A stretch of 64,000 nt of DNA from Erwinia aphidicola (GCF_024169515.1 NZ_JAMKCQ010000001.1:1612001-1676000); one strand, 5' to 3'; positions 35,484 through 44,334 are shown, numbered from the stretch's first letter. Notes: generated by a model not told the origin, from the sequence alone. Numbers and translations are program-made.

Positions 35484-35553
35484 GCGGATGCAATTCTTCT
35501 GTACAGCATGGGGTTATTTTCGCGCTGTAAATGATTCAAAACAGAGTTTTTTC

Positions 35554-36033
35554 ATGATAACTATTCGCCGATTTTCATTCAGTAAAAACATAACCAGAAT
35601 CACTCTATTATTAGCTTTTTTTCTTTCAGGCTGCCAGATTCTGCACCATCGTGATAAACCAGCCGCCTCTTCGGTGCCGGTAATACCCCCTATCCAGTCT
35701 GAAATATCGCAGAATCCAACTGCAATGAGTCAGAACAGGCCAGCTCCGCTGCACAATGAAAAATATGATGCGGAAAGTGAAAAGCTAAAGCAGTGCCAGT
35801 CTCAGCTTGACGCCCTTAAAACGATGAATCCCGATAAGTATAAGCGTTTGCATACCTCGTTTGATTACCTGATGAACGGGGCTGCGCAATATACCGGGAT
35901 ACGTCAGAACACCAATGTGGATACCCAGGATACGGTTGATGCACTGTATCGCTACCGGGCAAACTTGTTATGTTCTCAGATTGCGCAAGCGCTGCTGGAT
36001 AGTCTGACCAGTAGGGGTGAGGCGCGTCCATGA
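35554..36033 (+). CDS. hypothetical lipoprotein coupled to FKBP-like protein
   Basis: 159 aa from ATG 35554. Signal peptide with lipobox FLSGC (Cys27), then a Pro/Ser/Asn-rich linker (about residues 30-70) and a small charged domain with two cysteines (KQCQSQL and LLCSQIA) that may pair. The family is not recognised. The stop overlaps the FKBP start (ATGA), so the two are coupled and probably act together in the envelope. The longer frame from 35488 is rejected because it delays the lipobox. Confidence 0.7.
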   Translation: MITIRRFSFSKNITRITLLLAFFLSGCQILHHRDKPAASSVPVIPPIQSEISQNPTAMSQNRPAPLHNEKYDAESEKLKQCQSQLDALKTMNPDKYKRLHTSFDYLMNGAAQYTGIRQNTNVDTQDTVDALYRYRANLLCSQIAQALLDSLTSRGEARP

Positions 36034-37763
36034 TCGGCAAACGCTTCGTTCCTTTCGCATTTTCTCGCATTGCACTGCTTATCTGCTGTTTGACCGCCGC
36101 TAGCCAGTATGCCTGTGCCGCAGAGGGTGAAGCCCCCGCCATCCTGCAATTTGCGCGAAAGTATCAGCAGCAACAGCAGCAGTTAAACCCACCGGTTTAT
36201 CCCCCAAGGAACAAACCTCGGGTGGTTGAACATGTGGCAAAAAAACGCGCTGAGCAAGTCACCCTGCCTGTCGATAACCTTAAGTTAAAGCAGCTACAGC
36301 AGGAGCTAAAGTTAAAAGATCAGCAGCTTTCGGCGAAAAGCTCGACCATCAATCAGCTGCAGCAGAGTCGCGCTGAACTGCAAAAAACGATCGAAGCCGG
36401 ACAGAAAAAATTAGCTCAGCAGGCCGCCAGCCAGGCGTTGCTGTCACTTAAAAATGCGGCATCGCTGTTACCCACGCCTGAAACCCTGGCAGAAAAACTG
36501 AGGCAGGCTAACCAGCAGCTGAACGTTGCACGCCAGAGTGAAAGCAGCTTGCAGAGCAAGCTTAAATTGTTAAACCTGGAACTGGTTGAACTGCGTAGTA
36601 AAGTCCGATCTCAGGCAGCGACAGCCGACCGGCAGAGGGAGAGCGGGCAAAAAAATGACGCCATGGCTCAGCAGATTGACGCACTCACGCAGTCACAGAC
36701 GCACTCAAAAATCGATTTAGCACAGAGCCGCCAGCAGGTAGATCAGGCCAGAGCACAGCAGCAGAAGATTGAGCAACAGATGAAAATGTTGTCAGCTAAA
36801 ATGGAGGCTGAGCGACAGAAGTTTGCCGCAGAGAAGCAGCAGCTGCTGGAGCAAGTTTCTGCTGGCCCTAACTCAGGCGAACAGCTAGCTGCCAGCCAGC
36901 TTCAGGTTAAATCTCTGCAAGCTCAGTTAGACAGCCTCAAGCTGACCTCAACCAAAAGTAGTGATGCCCGCATCGCGGCCCTGACGGCCGACAAGCAGGC
37001 CAGCGACGAAAAAGCCAAAGAACTACAGACGAAACTGGATGCAGCATTGGCCAACAAACCGGTAGCGATGGTTACTAACCCATTAGAAGTGACTAAAGAG
37101 CAGTTAAAACAAAAAGCGTCACGAGAAGCCTATGCCATTGGTATGTCTCTTGGAGCGGAGATCTTACAGATGCAGGCTGAAAATGCGATTAATGACTTAC
37201 CAAAGGATCAGCATATTGTTTTAGGCGGGATCATTGATGCTTTTCAGAACCAGGCAAAACTCTCTTCCGATGTATTACGTACAACGCTAACTGAACTTAA
37301 CGGCCGATTAAAAAAGCAACGCGACAAAATCCATAACAACCTGGATATGGCAACGAAAAGCTACCTGGCTAAGTTTACTAAACGGAAAGGCACCATCAAA
37401 TCTGCGGCCGGTTTTTGGTACAATATAGATTACCCTGGTGATTCAGCCATTCCTAAAAATGCCACTCTTGATGTCGTGGTGAAAGAGAGCCTGACTAATG
37501 GTACCGTCATTACGGATATGGATGCCAGCGGGACGATGCTGACACAACCTGTCTCTGCATTCCCACCCGTTTTTCGTGAAGCGTTAATTAAACTCAGAAA
37601 CCACGGCTCTGCCATATTGGTAGTACCGCCTGAGCTGGCCTATGGCAGTAAGGGCTATCCTCCCAAGATTCCGCCCAATGCGACCATGGTATATCAACTT
37701 CGCATTTCAGATATATATCCAGAAAATCAGAAAAAAAATGAAGTGAAAAACGGGAATGGATGA
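36030..37763 (+). CDS. periplasmic coiled-coil protein with FKBP N and FKBP-like C domains
   Basis: 577 aa. Signal peptide (first about 30 residues, ending CACA-A). A Gln/Lys-rich coiled coil of about 270 residues (about 60-340) carries recurrent QLQQ, LKLK and Q-x-x-A heptads. Then comes a Mip/FkpA-type N domain (ASREAYAIGMSLGAEIL, about 363-460) and an FKBP-like C domain (about 465-565) ending PPELAYGSKGYPPKIPPNA. FkpA and Mip are only about 230-270 aa, so the coiled-coil extension is unusual. The aromatic catalytic pocket seems altered: where FkpA has GKEFDNS and PGWTEGL, this has TVITDMD and PPVFREAL. It may be a scaffold or chaperone with reduced isomerase activity. Coupled to the upstream lipoprotein. 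Confidence 0.8.
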   Translation: MIGKRFVPFAFSRIALLICCLTAASQYACAAEGEAPAILQFARKYQQQQQQLNPPVYPPRNKPRVVEHVAKKRAEQVTLPVDNLKLKQLQQELKLKDQQLSAKSSTINQLQQSRAELQKTIEAGQKKLAQQAASQALLSLKNAASLLPTPETLAEKLRQANQQLNVARQSESSLQSKLKLLNLELVELRSKVRSQAATADRQRESGQKNDAMAQQIDALTQSQTHSKIDLAQSRQQVDQARAQQQKIEQQMKMLSAKMEAERQKFAAEKQQLLEQVSAGPNSGEQLAASQLQVKSLQAQLDSLKLTSTKSSDARIAALTADKQASDEKAKELQTKLDAALANKPVAMVTNPLEVTKEQLKQKASREAYAIGMSLGAEILQMQAENAINDLPKDQHIVLGGIIDAFQNQAKLSSDVLRTTLTELNGRLKKQRDKIHNNLDMATKSYLAKFTKRKGTIKSAAGFWYNIDYPGDSAIPKNATLDVVVKESLTNGTVITDMDASGTMLTQPVSAFPPVFREALIKLRNHGSAILVVPPELAYGSKGYPPKIPPNATMVYQLRISDIYPENQKKNEVKNGNG

Positions 37764-37792
37764 TTAAAAATCATCAAGCATAAACGGTTTGG

Positions 37793-37821
37793 CAAAAAAA
37801 AACGCAACCTGTGCGGTTGCG
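37793..37821 (-). terminator. terminator of the FaeA/PapI-like gene
   Basis: Stem CGCAACC/GGTTGCG (37803-37821). On the minus strand it is followed by a run of nine T. Confidence 0.8.
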
Positions 37822-37832
37822 CCATAAGAGCC

Positions 37833-38084
37833 TTAAGCCCTGAAAAGATCTGTCTTATCCCAAAATAAACTTTTACGGTTTTCTCTCTTCACTGAAGTGA
37901 CAACCCCTTCCTGCTCCAGCTTTATAAGAACATGACGTGTGTTATAAATGCTTAGTTCGGAACGGTTAGCAATGTCTCTGGTGGTTGCGTAAACGGAGGA
38001 GGTTCCATCATGGCCATTCTCCTCAAAAAATGCTTTCAAAGCATGAATAACTTTATCTACTGCTGTTTTTCTTTGAGTGCTCAT
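37833..38084 (-). CDS. FaeA/PapI-family winged-helix regulator
   Basis: 83 aa from ATG 38082-38084 behind GAGAGG. It holds a small wHTH (about residues 28-75: TTRDIANRSELSIYNTRHVLIKLEQEGVV) with a basic C-terminal wing, KRENRKSLFW. The pattern matches FaeA and PapI, the small regulators that work with Lrp in fimbrial phase variation. No fimbrial genes are adjacent, and no GATC lies in the upstream gap. Convergent with the FKBP gene and divergent from the ToxR-like gene. Confidence 0.72.
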   Translation of the reverse strand: MSTQRKTAVDKVIHALKAFFEENGHDGTSSVYATTRDIANRSELSIYNTRHVLIKLEQEGVVTSVKRENRKSLFWDKTDLFRA

Positions 38085-38135
38085 TATACCTCTCCTTTTC
38101 TCTATTCCGGCTCCTGCCGCATAATGAAAAATGAT

Positions 38136-38158
38136 AAAAAACCTGCTTAACCGCAGGT
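38136..38158 (-). terminator. terminator-like hairpin in the leader of the FaeA/PapI-like gene
   Basis: On the minus strand ACCTGC-ggttaa-GCAGGT is followed by TTTTTT, 52 bp upstream of the start codon. It may act as an attenuator or end a short leader RNA. The rest of 38085-38451 is very AT-rich and holds divergent promoters that I cannot place. Confidence 0.5.
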
Positions 38159-38451
38159 GAACAATGATAGTACGAGCACAATCCAAACAAAACTTAATAT
38201 CAATTATTAATGAATATTAAAATATATCACCTTTAATAATTAATTTTGCAGTACAAATCACTAAATAGTCCAAAATACGCTGATTCATTAAAAGGAATAA
38301 CTGACACAATTAATCTCAACTTAAAATTAATAATCAGACAAGAAAATATTTTTCAATCATAAGTAAAAACCCGGAAAAGTGAGTTTCATTGACATCTCAA
38401 ACGGTTATCCGGATAATCACCACGCTAATGACGGATTATATTGATAAAACA

Positions 38452-39204
38452 ATGGAATATTTTATTAATCAAAAGTTTCATTTTGATGGCATAAATGAAA
38501 CGATCAAACCCATCGACCGCGACACGCCACTGATTAAACTCTCCAAACCCAGCAGCCGATTATTAGAGGAACTGTTAACTCAACCTGGCATCACTCTCTC
38601 CCGGGAAGAACTGTTACAAACCGTATGGGAAAATCATGGATTAACCCCCTCTACCAGCAATCTAAGCAACCATATTAGCTTCTTAAGAAAGGTATTCTCT
38701 CAGCTAGGCGAGCATGAAAGAACCATTATTACCGTGCCAAAGGAGGGGTTTAAAATTGAGGCAAACGTCACTTGTAAAGAATCAGAGCATACGCACGATA
38801 TAAAAAACAATGAAGATAAAACCAAAATAAACCAACACAGCAAAACAGATAAATTATATTTATCAGTTTTTTTTATCATCGCTGTCTCGATCGTGGTGAT
38901 TCTTTTGTTACTTCACTACTGCCGCCCGGCATCAATCAACGTAGAAAAATGCCAAATCAGAGAGATATCACATGAAAGTCATGAATTCAGAAAAAACAAC
39001 ATAAAAACGTTAAAAAGATTCATCAGGAAATACAGCATTGACTGCGAAAGCAGAGATAGCGTTATTTTTTATAAGTTTTCAAATACCAAAACCACTAATA
39101 ACAAAGATCCGGATCTTACCTTTATATCTCAGTGCGAAGTAACAGCAAATGACACCCTTTCTCACTGCGAGAATTATTTTTCAATTTTACTAAAAAAACC
39201 ATGA
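38452..39204 (+). CDS. ToxR/CadC-like transmembrane transcriptional regulator (MarT-like)
   Basis: 250 aa. A cytoplasmic OmpR-type winged HTH (about residues 15-107: LTQPGITLSREELLQTVWENHG; SNLSNHISFLRKVF; TVPKEGFKI) is followed by a charged linker, one membrane helix (136-157) and a periplasmic domain of about 90 residues with several cysteines. Architecture as ToxR, CadC and Salmonella MarT. ATG 38452 (MEYFINQKF) is chosen because relatives start there; ATG 38428 or TTG 38389 are possible. Overlaps the FidL-like gene by 4 bp, the same pairing as marT-fidL. The target is unknown. Confidence 0.82.
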   Translation: MEYFINQKFHFDGINETIKPIDRDTPLIKLSKPSSRLLEELLTQPGITLSREELLQTVWENHGLTPSTSNLSNHISFLRKVFSQLGEHERTIITVPKEGFKIEANVTCKESEHTHDIKNNEDKTKINQHSKTDKLYLSVFFIIAVSIVVILLLLHYCRPASINVEKCQIREISHESHEFRKNNIKTLKRFIRKYSIDCESRDSVIFYKFSNTKTTNNKDPDLTFISQCEVTANDTLSHCENYFSILLKKP

Positions 39205-39683
39205 GAAATATTATGCTGGCCATCGGGTTTTCGGCCCTGGTTATCATCGGCCAGAGTATCTACTTCCTTTGTGCCAGACCTGATGATAATCGACATCCGC
39301 TGGTTTTGTCATGCCGGGCTGAGGTCCAGTTCGACATTCAACTGCCGGACTCAACCACCCTGATGAACGGCAGCCTGAGCCTGACAACGCTGGGTAGAGA
39401 GCGTTTGGCGCTGCAATATTCAGGGCAGCTAATCGCTAATCAACAGCACACCACGCTTAGCAGGACGCTGATAATGCACTATCGCTATTATCCAGAAAAT
39501 CATGCCCTTGAGCTGGAATATATCCGTAGTCACGTCAGCGACGTGGATACCACGCCAGATGATGTCTTCTATCGTGCATTGCTAAAGAAAGATGCTTTTA
39601 TCCTCACCCTGAAGCAAATTGCCAACAATGCGCGCCTTGTTTCACTGCCGGGCATCCCGCTGTACGTTTGCATCGACCAGTAA
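39201..39683 (+). CDS. FidL-like membrane-anchored protein
   Basis: 160 aa. N-terminal membrane anchor (about residues 4-24), then a periplasmic beta-rich domain beginning LSCRAEVQFDIQLPDS with MNGSLSLTTLGRERLALQYSG. It resembles the FidL family encoded next to MarT-type regulators in Salmonella SPI-3 and others. By analogy with ToxS it may bind and tune the ToxR-like partner's periplasmic domain. Start overlaps the regulator stop (ATGA). Confidence 0.72.
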   Translation: MRNIMLAIGFSALVIIGQSIYFLCARPDDNRHPLVLSCRAEVQFDIQLPDSTTLMNGSLSLTTLGRERLALQYSGQLIANQQHTTLSRTLIMHYRYYPENHALELEYIRSHVSDVDTTPDDVFYRALLKKDAFILTLKQIANNARLVSLPGIPLYVCIDQ

Positions 39684-39696
39684 AAAGATAAAAAAA

Positions 39697-39726
39697 AGGG
39701 CTTACTCACCTGAGTGAATAAGCCCT
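39697..39726. terminator. bidirectional terminator
   Basis: AGGGCTTA...TAAGCCCT stem extended by TCAC/GTGA. A run of seven T on the minus strand serves the ABC transporter operon; the plus strand serves the FidL-like gene. Confidence 0.85.
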
Positions 39727-39740
39727 GAATTCAGAGATAA

Positions 39741-40802
39741 TTACTTCTTGGCGTATTTCGCTTCGAGCGTGGCGAACCAGGGCGCAACGAAGTCCTGAGA
39801 GGTTCCCCAGCCTGGGATAATTTTGTTCAGATTCGCCACGTTCACCGCACCGCCGCTTAGCTGTGACTGTGAAATAGCGGAAGCCTTAAACTGGTAGCTG
39901 GCCGGAGTCGCTTCCCCGCCAATTTTATTTGCCACCAGGCGCATGTTTGTCGCACCAATCAGCTTGCTGTCGACGGCCACCGTCTGCTTCCAGGGGCTGT
40001 TTTTCTCACTCATCAGCTGCAGATCCTGGTTGGATACGTCAATGCTGTAGAGTTTGATTTCGCTACGGCCATTCTCCTGCAGGGCTTTATAGGCACCCTG
40101 AGCGAAGGCGTCCCACGATCCCCAGATAGCGTCAATTTGTCCTTTCGGGTACTTCGCCAGGATCGCACCAATTTTGTTTGCCGTGTCGCCCTGCACATCT
40201 GACGATACGGCACCAATCGACTCCAGCTGATGAATGCCTGGGTTGGCTTTCAGCACTTTTTCATACACTACCTGGCGACGTTCCATTGCCGGGAAGCCCG
40301 CCACCCATAGCTTGACGATATTCGCTTTGCCATTAGTGTCTTTCAGCAGCTGGTCGAGGGAGAGCTGCGCCAGTGACGCATCATCCTGCGCGGTAACCGT
40401 TACGCCGTCGATCGGCTTATTCACCGGAGTATCAAACACCGAGACTTTAATCCCGGCGTCAGTAATGCGTTTCACCAGATCGGTGGAGTACGGGTCTTTA
40501 CCGTGGGACAGAATAATGCCGTCATATTTCTGGCTGATAGCCTGGTTGACGAAATCCTGGAAGCGCGCATCGTCGCCGTTACTGAGGAAGGTGCTGACTT
40601 TAAAGCCCAGCTTGCGCCCTTCCTGAATCGCACCGGCCACAAACTGCGTGGTGTTATCGTCGGAGCCGAGGTTGCGGATCACCGCAATGCGTACCGGACC
40701 TTCATGGTTAGCGATAGCAGCGGGTACCGCCGTATCGGCGGCGAACGCGGGCAGTGCGCTGAGCAGGCTGATAGCCAGCAGTGAACCCGTGAATTTTTTC
40801 AT
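39741..40802 (-). CDS. sugar ABC transporter periplasmic binding protein (RbsB-type)
   Basis: 353 aa with a signal peptide ending AFA. Type I periplasmic-binding fold of the ribose/galactose family: RIAVIRNLGSDDNTTQFVAGAIQEG at the first strand, QAISQKYDGIILSHG and FDTPVN in the N lobe, and IDAIWGSWDAFAQGA in the C lobe. Last gene of a binding protein-permease-ATPase operon (CUT2). Substrate unknown; probably a pentose, hexose or polyol. Start ATG 40800-40802. Confidence 0.88.
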   Translation of the reverse strand: MKKFTGSLLAISLLSALPAFAADTAVPAAIANHEGPVRIAVIRNLGSDDNTTQFVAGAIQEGRKLGFKVSTFLSNGDDARFQDFVNQAISQKYDGIILSHGKDPYSTDLVKRITDAGIKVSVFDTPVNKPIDGVTVTAQDDASLAQLSLDQLLKDTNGKANIVKLWVAGFPAMERRQVVYEKVLKANPGIHQLESIGAVSSDVQGDTANKIGAILAKYPKGQIDAIWGSWDAFAQGAYKALQENGRSEIKLYSIDVSNQDLQLMSEKNSPWKQTVAVDSKLIGATNMRLVANKIGGEATPASYQFKASAISQSQLSGGAVNVANLNKIIPGWGTSQDFVAPWFATLEAKYAKK

Positions 40803-40833
40803 TATAGTAATCCCTGTCTGAGAGTCATGCGCC

Positions 40834-41832
40834 TTAACGGCGCTGCACGTAAGTGATCGCCAGCGCTACCGCCAGCACCAGGCCTTTAATAATGTCCATC
40901 GCGTAATAGGGTACGGAAAGCATCACCAGACCATTTTGTAATACACCGAGGATCACCGCCCCCAGCAGCGTACCGAGCGCGTTGGGCTTGCCTGCACCAG
41001 CCAGTGAAAGGCCGATCCACGCAGCAGCCACCGCATCCATCAGATAACCGCCACCGGCGTTGACCTGCGAAGAGCCAATACGCGACGCCAGCAGAATACC
41101 GCCCAGCCCCGCCAGCAGTGACGAGATAACATAAGCCAGCACGCGATAGCGCGTGGTGCGAATGCCGGACAGGCGCGCCGCTTCCGGATTACCGCCAATC
41201 GCATACATGCGGCGGCCGTGTTTAGTCAGCGACAGCAGCAGCTGCGCCACCACCGTCACGGCGATCATGACAATCACAATAATCGGTACCTGACCCAGCA
41301 GCGAAAACACGGCCGGAATAGTGCCTTCCGCCATGTCACCGCTCGGCAGCACCATATTCTCGGTAATCGACCCACCAAAGCTGTAGGTCATTGCCACACC
41401 CTGTACCACAAACAGGCTGGCCAGCGTCGCCAGCATGTCGGGAATTTTCAGCACCACGATCATAAAGGCATTAAACAGGCCGACCAGCGTACACAGCAGC
41501 AGGGTCAGGGCGATAGCCTGGGTCGGGCCTAAGCCGTACCAGACGAACATCGAGATCACCAGCGAGTTGGCCAGCGAGGCCGTGGCGCCAACGGAAAGGT
41601 CGAAGCCGCCAATCGTCAGAGAAACAGACACCCCGATGGCGATAACCGTCACAATGGCGATCGAGCGCAGGATGTTGATGATATTGGTCGGCTCAAGGAA
41701 GCTGTCCGACGCCACGCCAAAGCCGGCGATCAGCGCTACCACGGTTAGCAACATTCCCCACTTATAGAGAAAATCGAACAGCTGGTGTCGTGCGGACGGT
41801 GCCGCCTTCAGGGAAAGTTCTTTGCTGCTCAC
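40834..41832 (-). CDS. sugar ABC transporter permease (RbsC-type)
   Basis: 332 aa, GTG start overlapping the ATPase stop. About ten hydrophobic helices and the CUT2 permease signature GGFDLSVGATASLAN after the third span, as in RbsC and AraH. Forms the membrane channel as a homodimer. Confidence 0.9.
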   Translation of the reverse strand: MSSKELSLKAAPSARHQLFDFLYKWGMLLTVVALIAGFGVASDSFLEPTNIINILRSIAIVTVIAIGVSVSLTIGGFDLSVGATASLANSLVISMFVWYGLGPTQAIALTLLLCTLVGLFNAFMIVVLKIPDMLATLASLFVVQGVAMTYSFGGSITENMVLPSGDMAEGTIPAVFSLLGQVPIIVIVMIAVTVVAQLLLSLTKHGRRMYAIGGNPEAARLSGIRTTRYRVLAYVISSLLAGLGGILLASRIGSSQVNAGGGYLMDAVAAAWIGLSLAGAGKPNALGTLLGAVILGVLQNGLVMLSVPYYAMDIIKGLVLAVALAITYVQRR

Positions 41833-43334
41833 GCAGGCGTTCCTCCGGTGGAGTAAAGTAAAAGTGTCTCTTCGTCGACCTCATCCGCCGCCATTTCAGC
41901 GACGATGCGCCCGTCCCACAGCACGCAGATACGGTCACACAGGCCAACCAGTTCGGAAAATTCGCCCGAGGCATAAATCACCCCTTTTCCCTGGCGCGCC
42001 AGCCCGTCGATCAGGGTGAACAGATCGGTTTTGGCTTTGATATCCACGCCTTTGGTCGGTTCGTCAAAAATCAGCACATCGGCGTCATTGCGCAGCCACT
42101 TGCCGATCGCCACCTTCTGCTGATTGCCGCCTGACAGGCGGCGCAGCGTCTGCTTCGGCCCGGTGGTGCGCACCCCGAGTCGCGCGATCACCTCTTCCGC
42201 CCAGCGCCAGGCCTGACGGTGGCCGAACAAACTCCAGCGTGAGAAGCTGTTATCGGCGCTGATACTGAGGTTCATCACCACCGATTCATCAATGAAGATG
42301 CCCTCTTTGCGTCGCTCTTCCGGGATCAGCGCCATGCGATTCTCGACTGCCGCATGCGGGGAAGAGGGTTTCCACGCTTTACCGTGCAGCTCGCCGCGCT
42401 CAACCCGGCTGCGGCTGGCACCAAACAGCGCCTTGCACAGTTCGGTTTTACCCGCCCCGGCCAGCCCGGCGATGCCGAGGATTTCGCCTTTGCGCAGCGT
42501 CAGGCTGATATCCTTCAGCAGCTGTTCGTCGTGCAGCCCGCTGATATGCAGCAGCGTTTCATCACTGAATGGCGGGCGCTTGGGTGGGTAGATATCATCC
42601 AGCTGGTGACCGAGCATCTTCTCAACGATCTGCTCGCCGCTCAGCCCCTGCATCGGGCCGCTTTCAATCAGCTCACCGTCGCGCAGCACCGTCAGCCGGT
42701 CGCAAATCGCCTTCAGCTCATTGATACGGTGCGAGATAAATACCACGCCGATGCCCTGGCCTTGCAGCTGACGCACCACTGCGAACAGCTTTGCGCTTTC
42801 GTGCTGGTCCAGCGGGGCGGTGGGCTCGTCAAGAATCAGGAAGCGGCAGTGATGCGACAGCGCGCGCGCCAGCAGGATTTGCTGCTTTTCCGCCAGCGAG
42901 CACTGCTCCACTTTGCGCGTCACATCGATGCTGACATCCAGCCTTGCCAGCAGCGCCCGCGCCTGGCGGCGCATTTCGCCCCAGCGGTACAGCTGCCCGC
43001 CTTCTGCCAGGCGGTCCAACATAATGTTTTCCGCCACGCTCAGCCCGGCCACCAGCGCCACGTCGACTTCCTGCTGCACCAGGTGAATACCCAGCTGCCT
43101 GGCGTCGCGCGGGGTACGAATCGTCACCGGATGCCCGTCCAGCAGGATTTCGCCGCTGTAGCGATCGTATGCGCCCGACAGCACCGCCATCAGCGTCGAT
43201 TTCCCGGCGCCGTTAGCCCCCGTCAGCGCGTGGATGGAGTGCCCTTCCAGCGTGAGGTCCACGGATTTAAGCGCCGCAAAACCGCCAAAAGCGATGGAGA
43301 TCTGGCGCATTTCAAGGCGATTTATCGCGGTCAT
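41829..43334 (-). CDS. sugar ABC transporter ATPase (RbsA-type, duplicated NBD)
   Basis: 501 aa from ATG 43332-43334. Two nucleotide-binding domains as in RbsA/XylG. NBD1 has Walker A GANGAGKST, Walker B LILDEPTAPLD and signature CSLAEKQ. NBD2 has the degenerate Walker A GLAGAGKTE, signature LSGGNQQK and IFDEPTKGVD. First gene of the operon, so the promoter lies in 43335-43600, where CAGCG-ctaaa-CGCTG (43467-43481) is a possible operator. No regulator gene is adjacent. Confidence 0.92.
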   Translation of the reverse strand: MTAINRLEMRQISIAFGGFAALKSVDLTLEGHSIHALTGANGAGKSTLMAVLSGAYDRYSGEILLDGHPVTIRTPRDARQLGIHLVQQEVDVALVAGLSVAENIMLDRLAEGGQLYRWGEMRRQARALLARLDVSIDVTRKVEQCSLAEKQQILLARALSHHCRFLILDEPTAPLDQHESAKLFAVVRQLQGQGIGVVFISHRINELKAICDRLTVLRDGELIESGPMQGLSGEQIVEKMLGHQLDDIYPPKRPPFSDETLLHISGLHDEQLLKDISLTLRKGEILGIAGLAGAGKTELCKALFGASRSRVERGELHGKAWKPSSPHAAVENRMALIPEERRKEGIFIDESVVMNLSISADNSFSRWSLFGHRQAWRWAEEVIARLGVRTTGPKQTLRRLSGGNQQKVAIGKWLRNDADVLIFDEPTKGVDIKAKTDLFTLIDGLARQGKGVIYASGEFSELVGLCDRICVLWDGRIVAEMAADEVDEETLLLYSTGGTPA

Positions 43335-43616
43335 GGGCGTGTTTTCTCTGGCTATAAATGTTGAGGCGTGCCGCATTTTTTATTGGATTGTCACGGCAGG
43401 CAACGAACGAAAGAGCATAAGCTAACACAAAATATTATTAGCCATCCAGATGTCCAGACACTACAGCGCTAAACGCTGGTGCAAGAGTGCTAATTAGTGG
43501 AAATAATTGGAATGATTGCCAGTAACAGCGCAGTTATGCTGCCTGACATCGCTGACCTGTTGCGTCGCTGACGGTGGATTACTGCAGAGAAATGTTCGAA
43601 GGTGAAAAGCAGGCAC

Positions 43617-43649
43617 AAAAAAACCGGCGAACGTAGCGCCGGTTTTTTT
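43617..43649 (-). terminator. sodA terminator
   Basis: AAAAAACCGGCG/CGCCGGTTTTTT stem with a 7-nt loop and U-tracts on both strands. Confidence 0.85.
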
Positions 43650-43667
43650 ATACAGGGATATTTGTAG

Positions 43668-43693
43668 GGGCGGGCCTCTTTTTCGGTCCGCCC
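43668..43693. repeat. REP-like hairpin after sodA
   Basis: GGGCGGGCC-tctttttc-GGTCCGCCC, one wobble pair, 8-nt loop of the family type, preceded by TGTAG. Confidence 0.8.
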
Positions 43694-43716
43694 GTCAGGT
43701 CGACAACTCCTGAATA

Positions 43717-44334
43717 TTACTTAGCCGCTTTGAAGTTCTCTGCAGCCACATCCCAGTTAACCACGTCCCAGAACGCCTTGATGTAGTCAGGGCGTTTGTT
43801 CTGGTACTTCAGGTAGTAGGCGTGTTCCCACACATCCAGGCCAATGATTGGGGTGCCGGATGCGCCAGAAATCGCTTCGCCCATCAGCGGGCTATCCTGG
43901 TTAGCAGTAGAAACCACTGCCAGCTTATCGCCTTTCTTAACCAGCCACGCCCAGCCAGAACCGAAACGGGTGGTGGCCGCTTTTTCGAATTCCGCTTTGA
44001 ACGCGTCAACGCTGCCGAAATCTTTCTCGATGGCTGCTTTCAGATCGCCGCCCAGAGTGGTACCGGTTTTCAGACCTTTCCAGAAGAAGCTGTGGTTAGC
44101 GTGGCCACCCGCGTTGTTACGCAGTGGGCCTTTTTTGTCGGCTGGCAGCTGGTCCAGTTTGGCAATCAGCTCTTCAACCGGCAGATTAGCGAACTCGGTG
44201 CCTTCCAGCGCCGCGTTCGCGTTATTCACGTAGGCCTGGTGGTGTTTAGTGTGATGGATTTCCATCGTCTGCTTGTCAAAGTGTGGTTCCAGTGCATCGT
44301 ATGCGTAAGGCAGGGATGGCAGTGTATAGCTCAT
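43717..44334 (-). CDS. sodA: manganese superoxide dismutase
   Basis: 205 aa from ATG 44332-44334 ([15 protein letters not shown]), close to E. coli SodA (206). Metal ligands are visible in [10 protein letters not shown] (His27-type), NHSFFWKG (His), and [11 protein letters not shown] (Asp and His). It dismutates superoxide in the cytosol. ATG 44340 is an alternative, two codons longer, but GGAGA is best spaced for 44334. Confidence 0.97.
   Translation of the reverse strand: MSYTLPSLPYAYDALEPHFDKQTMEIHHTKHHQAYVNNANAALEGTEFANLPVEELIAKLDQLPADKKGPLRNNAGGHANHSFFWKGLKTGTTLGGDLKAAIEKDFGSVDAFKAEFEKAATTRFGSGWAWLVKKGDKLAVVSTANQDSPLMGEAISGASGTPIIGLDVWEHAYYLKYQNKRPDYIKAFWDVVNWDVAAENFKAAK

Noticed and set aside
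38085..38451. Dam-dependent phase switch at the PapI/FaeA-like gene
   Set aside because: No GATC found in the intergenic region.
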